This document shows, piece after piece, positions 53,501 through 58,897 of a DNA stretch of 58,897 nt. The position numbers and the translations under genes were made by a program. The notes beneath the pieces were generated by a model that saw only the letters and a program-made list of their open reading frames with translations, had not been told where the DNA came from and searched no databases. The stretch is taken from the NCBI GenBank assembly GCA_030698405.1, contig JAUYMU010000120.1, forward strand, positions 1 through 58,897, written 5' to 3'. The DNA comes from Bacteroidota bacterium. GTDB taxonomy: Bacteria; Bacteroidota; Bacteroidia; Bacteroidales; Prolixibacteraceae. Position 1 is the first letter of the stretch; each line of letters begins with the position of its first letter.

Positions 53501-55280
53501 CATTGTGGGCATGTTGCCGCTGGCGATGGGCGATGCCGAATATGTGAGCGCAATCGGTGCACCGTTCGCCATCGTTGTAATTGGCGGATTGGCGCTCAGC
53601 ACATTGCTGACCCTCATATTTATACCAACTTTCTATTCCGGTCTCGAAAATGCCATCGAATGGTTCAAGGAATTGAGTCTGCGTACCCGAATCATCCAGC
53701 TTTTAGTAAGTGCAGGCTTGGTTGTGCTTATTTTCCTGAATGTTGATTCAGGATTGTGGCAGGCGATTGATTTGGTGCTGGTTGTGATTCTGGTTCCCGG
53801 ATCTACCTGGTTTGTGCTCAACAGTCTGCGAAAAGCCGGAACAAAGCTGATAAACGATGAGGATAAACTAAACATCAAAATTCAAAACCTGGTAAAAATT
53901 TACGACCGCGAAAGTCGATTCTCACGCGAATGGGAATCGGGCAAAAAAATACGCCGCCGTGCCGGTCTCGAAAAAGAATACCATACCCTGCGCGAGTTCG
54001 ATTATCTGATCTGGCAGTTGCCGCTTATGGCATTCCTTGTTTACTTCAGTTTCTTTTATCTCGATGCCGCTTTTTGGTCGTTGATACTTTCGGTCGTAAT
54101 TGTCAGCTTCGCGCTAAGCATGTGGAAACCGTTTGGCTTTTTCCTGAATTTCAGGGCTGAAAAAACGGGCAAAAAATTTCCGGTAAAAATCTATAAATGG
54201 GTGCAAACCTTTTTGTTCTGGATTTTGCCGGCCATCGAATTGTTCTTTGTTTGGAAAATAACCAAAACCATCGGACTTGTTGTGACTTTTGGAGTGTTGT
54301 GGTATCTGGCGCTGATTATTTCGGTTACAGCGAAAAAATTGTATCAGGAAAAGATTAACATCGACCGTATCACAGGTCGCTTCGGAACCTTGCGTCGCAG
54401 CGTGTTGCGACTGGTAAAACAAATACCGGTGCTTGGCAAACAACATCAGCCATTCAAGGCGCTGAACGGCGTTTCGCTCGAAATTGGTACCGGAATGTTT
54501 GGTTTGCTTGGGCCAAACGGTGCGGGTAAATCAACCATGATGCGCGTTATCTGCGGAATTTATGAACAGAGCTACGGAAAAATCTGGATCAACGGCATCG
54601 ACACCCAGGAAAAAAGGGAAGAGTTGCAGGGACTGATCGGATACCTGCCTCAGGAATTTGGAACCTACGAAAACATGTCAGCAGTCGATTTTCTCGATTA
54701 TCAGGCCATTTTGAAAGGGCTGACCGATAAGAAAGAACGCGAAGAACGAATTGAGTATGTATTGAAGGCCGTTCATTTATGGGAGAAAAAGGATGACAAA
54801 ATCGGTTCTTTCTCCGGAGGGATGAAACAGCGGATTGGTATCGCCCAAATATTGCTGCACTTGCCTAAAATACTGGTGGTTGACGAACCAACTGCCGGGC
54901 TTGATCCGCGCGAACGCATCCGTTTCCGCAACCTGTTGGTTCAGTTGAGCCGCGAACGTATCGTAATTTTCTCAACACACATCATCGAGGATATTTCAAG
55001 CTCGTGCAACCAGGTGGCTGTGATCAACCGCGGACAGGTTAAATACAACGGAAAACCTTCAGAAATGGTGCACCTGGCCAAAGACATGGTTTGGCAATTC
55101 GATCTGTCGGTTGACGAATTTGATAAGATGGAAAACAAACAACTGGTTACCCACCACATGCGGCAAGGCGACCAGATCAGGGTGCGTTTCCTCTCAAAAG
55201 AAAAACCTGCCGAAGATGCGGTTCCGGCCAATCCTGTGTTGGAGGATGCTTATTTGTGTTTGATAAAAGATTTAAAGTAG
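50568..55280 (+). CDS. RND efflux pump fused to a complete ABC ATPase domain
   Basis: This is a 1570-residue single open frame. Residues 1-1030 form a full RND pump: first helix 10-26, fourth-segment motif AIGMLLDNSVVVLENI (392-407), tenth-segment GVVVNNGIILIDY (933-945), late GLSRVRPILITT. Residues about 1040-1255 add roughly six membrane segments (1040-1059, 1063-1084, 1147-1164, 1168-1187, 1211-1229, 1233-1253). Residues 1298-1570 are an ABC-2 ATPase with Walker A GPNGAGKST (1315-1323), signature FSGGM (1415-1419), Walker B D1439-E1440 and H1471. Twelve plus six helices would place the ATPase in the cytoplasm. An ABC-2 permease gene follows and may be its partner. Intact motifs in both halves argue against a decayed fusion. 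Confidence 0.93.
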   Translation: MKFIIHRKVLISMLFLGLTVLGYFSYKQLPVELLPNAELPFLFVQASSGTELAPEYMENHVVIPLEGAIGTLEGIESIESNVNSRQSTIVVYYTKNVNFKYAYLKLQEKINEMQSAMPENVRVAVAKVDLQQMNSQFMELQARGEGGIDRVRTIVDQDIKPDLENIDGIAAVNVYGGKQKSIEVILDTKACEAYKITTGKIRTVLSQNSSSRTYVGNLKEKTVQYFVHVTAEYKQVEDIENLVVAPGPILLKDVAEVRFGVKEETSYSRVNGKDAVTILLVNDSQANMIELSASTRKIVEQLNEKMAIKEIEIVEISNSADQMEENISQIMNLALVGGIMAIFVLWIFLKNFRIVSFIALAIPISIFTSFNLFYAFGVTINSLTLVGMALAIGMLLDNSVVVLENIYRLAGKGVPPFQAVVQGTTEVWRSILAATLTTIVVFLPFLFSTNFMVEMLGLNVGVSIISTLVVSLAVALLLVPMASYALMRRRVATNIFYEKVTTNSRMIQVYLVILKTCMRNPAATIIGGLVIFFLAVFISLAVSISSLQEVENNEIRLYVTMPSGSSLETTDKTVQEIEAKLEDLAEKEDVISKIEEEEAIVTIKLKDDFEKIADRTFAEIKNNINDRTKDIKASSISFEQSQSSGNFQGGSRNMGGAFQKMMGIGTDEEKIVLKGQDFKQLQAVGEDLKYFIDQLESVNRVNLNISDNRPEVHMYFNPLLMTEYNITLNNVLSEINSFSREISTNIQYKQGVDEYEIIITQKELVEGEVAKTDRNMEELKMLQVNDASGGIHELQDFTTIVYASGLAGINRVNQEKQIEVNYRFVSEASSSKELLAAYRYEIDELVANYNLPSGVAVEVIHDETDYSEFYLMIGASILLIFMIMASVFESLSLPIVLLFSIPLAAVGSLIALIVTNNSLLNANTLTGFLILLGVVVNNGIILIDYTNILRKRGYRRSRALMTAGLSRVRPILITTITTIVGMLPLAMGDAEYVSAIGAPFAIVVIGGLALSTLLTLIFIPTFYSGLENAIEWFKELSLRTRIIQLLVSAGLVVLIFLNVDSGLWQAIDLVLVVILVPGSTWFVLNSLRKAGTKLINDEDKLNIKIQNLVKIYDRESRFSREWESGKKIRRRAGLEKEYHTLREFDYLIWQLPLMAFLVYFSFFYLDAAFWSLILSVVIVSFALSMWKPFGFFLNFRAEKTGKKFPVKIYKWVQTFLFWILPAIELFFVWKITKTIGLVVTFGVLWYLALIISVTAKKLYQEKINIDRITGRFGTLRRSVLRLVKQIPVLGKQHQPFKALNGVSLEIGTGMFGLLGPNGAGKSTMMRVICGIYEQSYGKIWINGIDTQEKREELQGLIGYLPQEFGTYENMSAVDFLDYQAILKGLTDKKEREERIEYVLKAVHLWEKKDDKIGSFSGGMKQRIGIAQILLHLPKILVVDEPTAGLDPRERIRFRNLLVQLSRERIVIFSTHIIEDISSSCNQVAVINRGQVKYNGKPSEMVHLAKDMVWQFDLSVDEFDKMENKQLVTHHMRQGDQIRVRFLSKEKPAEDAVPANPVLEDAYLCLIKDLK

Positions 55281-55294
55281 AAAATATGAAGGAT

Positions 55295-55367
55295 AACCAC
55301 ATAGGAACATAGAACACATAGGAAGAAAAATTAAGAATAACTATGTGCCCTATGTGCCTATGTGGTT
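55295..55367. repeat. 73-bp long-hairpin element, copy 2
   Basis: This is the same inverted-repeat element as at 45976-46048, with AACCACATAG on the left and CTATGTGGTT on the right, 15 bp after the stop of the RND-ABC gene. Most differences between the copies are in the loop and a few stem positions. Confidence 0.75.
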
Positions 55368-55393
55368 CAAACAAAATATTAAACAGTAAAACT

Positions 55394-56113
55394 ATGGATT
55401 CAGCAATCAATACCATCAATTTCTGGACATTGTTCCGAAAAATGATCAAATACAATATGAAGGTTATTTTCGGCAGCCGGTTCATCTGGTTTGTGCTGGC
55501 AGCAATGGCTTTCTACTTTTTTATTGCCATCACCAACATTTACGATAATGACACTATTGACGAAGCTTTCATTTACGGCTTGCAGATTACCCCGGGACTG
55601 CTGCTCATTTTTTACCCGATGACCTTTGGGATTCAAAACGACCTGGATGCCGGAATTCTGGAAATACTCTTTGGTATTCCCGATTACCGCTACAAAGTAT
55701 GGCTGGTGCGGCTGCTATTAGTTTTTGTGCTAGTTTTCCTGATGATGCTGGGCCTTACAGTAATGAGTTATTACCTTCTCGCACCGGTGAGTATTTTTGA
55801 ACTTGCGGTGCAGGTAATGTTCCCGGTTTATTTCCTGGGTTCGATGGCATTTATGTTTTCGACCATCATTAAAAACGGAAACGGAACAGCAGTGGTAATG
55901 GTAATTATCGGTGTCGGTCTGCTGATTTTATCCGGAATGTTTGAGCGTACCATGTGGAATATTTTCCTGAACCCGTTTGAAATACCGAACCGCCTCAACG
56001 AAATGGTTTGGCAGGAAATAGCCATGAAAAACCGTATTTTTCAGGCAGTTGGCTCACTTCTTTTTATCCTCTACGGATTGTTTAATTTACAGAACAGGGA
56101 GAAGTTTTTGTAG
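55394..56113 (+). CDS. ABC-2-type transporter permease
   Basis: This is a 239-residue integral membrane protein with about six segments (first at about 30-50, then 65-85, 105-130, 140-165, 175-195, 215-232). ITPGLLLIFYPMTFGIQNDLDAGILEILFG and YRYKVWLVRLLLVFVLVFL are the typical ABC-2 permease blocks. I chose the ATG at 55394 (MDSAINT), since an upstream frame extension falls inside the hairpin element. It has no ATPase of its own; the nearest is the ATPase domain at the end of the preceding fusion, which is its likely motor. It is the last gene of the export cluster and is convergent with the nuclease pair. Confidence 0.88.
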   Translation: MDSAINTINFWTLFRKMIKYNMKVIFGSRFIWFVLAAMAFYFFIAITNIYDNDTIDEAFIYGLQITPGLLLIFYPMTFGIQNDLDAGILEILFGIPDYRYKVWLVRLLLVFVLVFLMMLGLTVMSYYLLAPVSIFELAVQVMFPVYFLGSMAFMFSTIIKNGNGTAVVMVIIGVGLLILSGMFERTMWNIFLNPFEIPNRLNEMVWQEIAMKNRIFQAVGSLLFILYGLFNLQNREKFL

Positions 56114-56198
56114 GAAGTCGGAAGACGGGAGACCGAAGTCCGAAGAAAAAAGGCACTTGGGGAAAGTATTGCAATTTTCAGAAAGATGGAATCATTTG

Positions 56199-57386
56199 TC
56201 AATCCTGATTTTCTTCAACGATATTAATACTTTCAAGGGTATCTGAAATTAATTTGCTCCATTCGTCCTGAAAATCTAAATATTCCTTTAGGGATATGTA
56301 TTTGTCGTTTCTTTTTACGCCCCAATGCCATTCTTTATAGTTTGTATTTATAGTTGCATTTATTATAATCGCAAGCTTTTTAAGGTAGTCGATTCCAATT
56401 TGTTTATCTCCAATCTCCTCGGTTTTGTTTACAATTCCATAAAACCAAACTTCCCCATTTTCCTGAATTGATGCAAAATTATATCTGTCATTAGGTGACT
56501 TCAAACTTAGAGATAACTTTTTCCCACGACCAAGTTTTGTTATGATATTAAGCTCCTTGTTTAGCTTAACCAAAAACTCTTGGAATTGTATGGTTTTTTC
56601 TTTTCCAATCGCTTTTTCAAGTCTTTCATAAAAAACTATTTCTGAAATACTTTTGCTTGAAGATTCCTGTTTTTCTGATAAAATAACTTCGGTTTGATCG
56701 TCTGAAAATCTATAAACTATTCTTTCGATTTCTTTTGTTTTAGCTAAAATTCTGGGAGTTACAATCAACTCATCTCCACTCGGATTTCTATAGATTGGGA
56801 TTTCTATAAGTGCGATCGTAAAGTTAAGATTACCATTTCTATGGATGTAATTTATCAAATCTTCCATATTCTCTCGTATCCCATCTCCTATGATTGTTAA
56901 AAGAAACCGTCCTTTATTTAAGTTATTCTGGACATTATCGATAAAGGTTGATTCTTCTATTTCGGGATAAAATTCATGTAAAATCTCAAATAAACTGTTT
57001 TGTTCTCCTTTGCGTGACTTGATGCACTCAATTTCAAATTTAGAATAATCCCATTTAGATAAATCCTTTGCGTAGTCAAGAACTTGTCCTAAAACCTTTC
57101 TTCTTGCTTCCGGATTTCTCCAAAGCTTACACTCTCCAATAGTAATGAATCCAGATTCATTTACATAGATCAGATCAATATATCCAGATTCCGTGCTAAG
57201 TTCACGACATATAGGAATCATACCACTAAAAGTGGGTTCAATCTCATCAATTGGTAAAAGATTTGGGTTCTGAAAACAAAGGTTCTGAATCCAACTTTCA
57301 TCATATGAGTTTGACATTAATGAAACTTTCTCAAGAGGTTGGACAAAGTTGCCTTTGATTATAATTGGGGAGGTGTGTTGTTTCAT
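56199..57386 (-). CDS. PD-(D/E)XK nuclease-like protein
   Basis: This is a 395-residue soluble protein. Near the N-terminus ESGYIDLIYVNESG (D71), TIGECKLWRN (E85-x-K87) and GQVLDYA (Q101-x3-Y105) form a PD-(D/E)XK core plus the QxxxY motif seen in NucS/RecB-like nucleases. The remaining 270 residues are mixed alpha/beta with no motif I know. The region is AT-rich compared with the export cluster, consistent with recent acquisition. It starts 5 bp after the stop of the EEP-family gene, so the two form an operon. DNA is the probable substrate; a defence or repair role is inference. Confidence 0.72.
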   Translation of the reverse strand: MKQHTSPIIIKGNFVQPLEKVSLMSNSYDESWIQNLCFQNPNLLPIDEIEPTFSGMIPICRELSTESGYIDLIYVNESGFITIGECKLWRNPEARRKVLGQVLDYAKDLSKWDYSKFEIECIKSRKGEQNSLFEILHEFYPEIEESTFIDNVQNNLNKGRFLLTIIGDGIRENMEDLINYIHRNGNLNFTIALIEIPIYRNPSGDELIVTPRILAKTKEIERIVYRFSDDQTEVILSEKQESSSKSISEIVFYERLEKAIGKEKTIQFQEFLVKLNKELNIITKLGRGKKLSLSLKSPNDRYNFASIQENGEVWFYGIVNKTEEIGDKQIGIDYLKKLAIIINATINTNYKEWHWGVKRNDKYISLKEYLDFQDEWSKLISDTLESINIVEENQD

Positions 57387-57391
57387 TATAG

Positions 57392-58123
57392 CTAATTCGT
57401 TTTTATATTCTGGTAATTATCTAAATTTTCAAATTCTATTATCATCATCGAATGATCCGATATTTTTTGTTGTCTGTATTTATGTATGTATTCGCAGCGT
57501 TGAATTTTTTCCTTTAGGTCTTTATGAACAAAAAAGTGATCAAGGCGAAAACCGTTTCCAGCATGACTGTACCAGGTGAATTCTCTTTTGTCACCGTGAA
57601 TTAATCTCCATGCATCCGTTAAGTTCAAGTTTTCAAATTTGTCGAAATAACCAGAATGATAAAATGTTGCTCCTTTTTCGTCAATATAATGTTTCCCGGT
57701 ATTGATATCTCCGGCAATTATTATTTTTTCGTTTTCATGATCATTTAGTTCTCCTATTAGAAATTCAAATAAATATTTTTTCGTGTCTTTATCTGGAAAG
57801 TAGCAGCCATAAAGAGAATAGTTGTTATTGTATATCTTGACTACCCTTTGCGAATGCTCACCTAATTCCGGAAAATATTTTGTGCTAAAAACATCTTTTG
57901 AAACAATTAAAACACTATTTAATTTGGGTTCTGTTAGCGGTTTATATTGATGAACAAATCCAAGAACACGAAGATATTCTTCTATTACGACAGCAATTTT
58001 ATTATTTCGAAATTCGGTCAAAACAATTGTGGTTGCATCTGAATGGTCTTTTAAACAATCTAAAATTAAGTTAACACGCTTTCCCCCTCCTTGTCTCAAA
58101 TTCCATGTAATTATTTTATTCAT
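57392..58123 (-). CDS. Endonuclease/exonuclease/phosphatase (EEP) family protein
   Basis: This 243-residue protein of the DNase I-like superfamily opens with the Asn-bearing ITWNLRQGGG, then has the metal Glu in IVLTEFRN (E37), IIIAGDINTGKHY for the Asp-Asn pair, FTWYSHAGNGFRLDHFFV, and the final Asp-His pair in ISDHSMMIIEF. All catalytic blocks of the fold are present. There is no signal peptide, so it acts in the cytoplasm. It is the first gene of a two-gene operon with the PD-(D/E)XK protein. Substrate is unknown; nucleic acid is favoured over phospholipid by the missing export signal and the partner. Confidence 0.85.
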   Translation of the reverse strand: MNKIITWNLRQGGGKRVNLILDCLKDHSDATTIVLTEFRNNKIAVVIEEYLRVLGFVHQYKPLTEPKLNSVLIVSKDVFSTKYFPELGEHSQRVVKIYNNNYSLYGCYFPDKDTKKYLFEFLIGELNDHENEKIIIAGDINTGKHYIDEKGATFYHSGYFDKFENLNLTDAWRLIHGDKREFTWYSHAGNGFRLDHFFVHKDLKEKIQRCEYIHKYRQQKISDHSMMIIEFENLDNYQNIKTN

Positions 58124-58184
58124 TCAGTTTAAATTCGTTCGATTTATATTAGATCTACTATTGTCGCGAGTATAAATTATACTG

Positions 58185-58478
58185 CTATACTCCGTCAGCC
58201 TGGTTTTTTGAAATGAATACTTTGATTTTTTCAGGTGTGGTTGAAAAGTACACTTTCAGTTCAGCGTCCTTTTGTTCTGTAATTACCCAAACTTTTGGAT
58301 CTGTTTTAAACCGTTTCTTTGAGAGAATAACCACATAGTCAGCAACTGCTCGGGTTTTTGTTCTGTTTACGCAAATGTCGGCATCTTTCCTGTTCTTAAC
58401 AATGCATACATTTTTAGCCTGAACAGAAGTGAATAAAAGCAATAGTCCAATCAGTAAAAATAATCTTTGTAAGTTCAT
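58185..58478 (-). CDS. Small secreted protein, DUF6150-like
   Basis: This is a 97-residue protein with a clear signal peptide (residues 1-21, ending SVQA). The mature part is built of short strands each ending in a charged turn: VCIVKNRKDADICVN, YVVILSKKRFKTDPKVWVI, EQKDAELKVYFS, IKVFISKNQADGV. The K-x2-D-A-D/E-hydrophobic recurrence is typical of DUF6150 proteins. Function is unknown. It precedes the EEP gene by about 60 bp on the same strand, which may be chance. Confidence 0.75.
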   Translation of the reverse strand: MNLQRLFLLIGLLLLFTSVQAKNVCIVKNRKDADICVNRTKTRAVADYVVILSKKRFKTDPKVWVITEQKDAELKVYFSTTPEKIKVFISKNQADGV

Positions 58479-58897
58479 CCTGTAAACTTAGTAAATAATT
58501 TTTATGATAGTTTTTCTATTTCGCTCAAACTCCTTCCAAAATTTCGGATCTTTAACGAAAAGTGTGGTATAATTAATGGATACCTATATCCCGGAGCTCT
58601 GTACCTAAAAAAAGCAACAAATAGTTTTGATTTGTGAACATAACCCATTACTTTTAACTCGGTTTAGAAGCCAAAGACTTAGGCAAAAATTGCGGATTGT
58701 GAAAAGTAGAAGGCAAATAGAAGCAGTCCAAATATTTTCAAACGGATTAATGAAACAACTAACATTTCGGAGGAAAAATTTCTTGATCCACATGGGTTTA
58801 TAGAGTGACAAAATTCGATTACCTACCTCTAAGATTGACATATATATCTGTAATACAATTGTTTATAATGATCTTTCTTTTTTTAGTGGATTACGCT
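58479..58897. other. Terminal 419 bp without a supported gene
   Basis: The sequence is AT-rich. A 78-residue minus-strand open frame (58605-58841) has irregular composition, no family features and no ribosome-binding or promoter signal, so I do not call it. No tRNA, repeat or terminator is evident. Confidence 0.5.

Noticed and set aside
50568-55280. RND-ABC fusion as a sequencing or assembly error joining two genes
   Set aside because: The frame is open throughout, the linker encodes about six plausible helices, and both halves have intact motifs; an error would rarely produce this. It cannot be wholly excluded from one sequence.
55343-55393. Upstream start of the last permease gene
   Set aside because: The added residues are encoded by the hairpin repeat and contain no sensible N-terminus.
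58605-58841. 78-codon minus-strand open frame at the right end
   Set aside because: Cys/Leu/Phe-rich irregular sequence, no signal peptide pattern, promoter or relatives that I recognise.

Overview
The window comes from a member of the Bacteroidetes, most likely a Bacteroidales/Marinilabiliales-type glycan degrader. Three observations support this: a SusC/SusD pair, promoters of the Bacteroidetes type (TTTG, 18-20 nt, TAnnTTTG) with weak Shine-Dalgarno signals, and many lipoproteins and Tat-exported sugar enzymes. I see no rRNA, tRNA, CRISPR array or intact insertion sequence. The genus cannot be fixed from the sequence alone.

Region 1 (1-20015) is a sialoglycan utilisation locus. On the minus strand, reading from the regulator side: SusC (NanO-like), SusD (NanU-like), sialidase GH33, beta-hexosaminidase GH20, a two-domain sialate O-acetylesterase, N-acetylneuraminate lyase and a kelch-type mutarotase/epimerase cut by the left edge. 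A FadR/GntR-type regulator is divergent from susC, and a perfect GT-N3-AC palindrome sits on the predicted susC transcription start. Downstream of the regulator on the plus strand are a Tat-exported Gfo/Idh/MocA oxidoreductase, a Tat-exported xylose-isomerase-like TIM barrel and a large GH2 enzyme with a LamG-like insertion and an altered galactosidase active site. Together they would strip O-acetyl groups, sialic acid, HexNAc and galactose-like residues from host-type glycans and catabolise the sialic acid.

Region 2 (20131-28843) holds a PKD lipoprotein, RadC and then a tightly overlapping eight-gene operon: a small leader protein, two polysaccharide-deacetylase-like proteins, three GNAT/FemAB-like acyltransferases, a stand-alone adenylation enzyme and a stand-alone carrier protein. 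It looks like a pathway that activates an amino acid or acid, loads it on a carrier and transfers it to a glycan or lipid.

Region 3 (28906-39559) is mostly housekeeping: upp, folK, an AlbA_2/ATPase regulator, sppA and a DUF3088 protein. It also contains two unrecognised paralogous proteins of about 550 residues that share a C-terminal Cys/His motif, and an LtaS-like membrane phosphotransferase.

Region 4 (39789-56113) is one long export cluster: ABC ATPase, a permease fused to an M1-peptidase-like domain that has lost its zinc motif, TolC, adaptor lipoprotein, an RND pump, a 1570-residue fusion of an RND pump to a complete ABC ATPase through about six extra membrane segments, and an ABC-2 permease. 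The RND-ABC fusion is the most striking object in the window. Each gap between these genes is filled with dispersed hairpin or repeat elements.

Region 5 (56199-58478, minus strand) has a PD-(D/E)XK nuclease-like protein 5 bp from an endonuclease/exonuclease/phosphatase protein, then a small secreted DUF6150-like protein. The last 420 bases hold nothing I can support.
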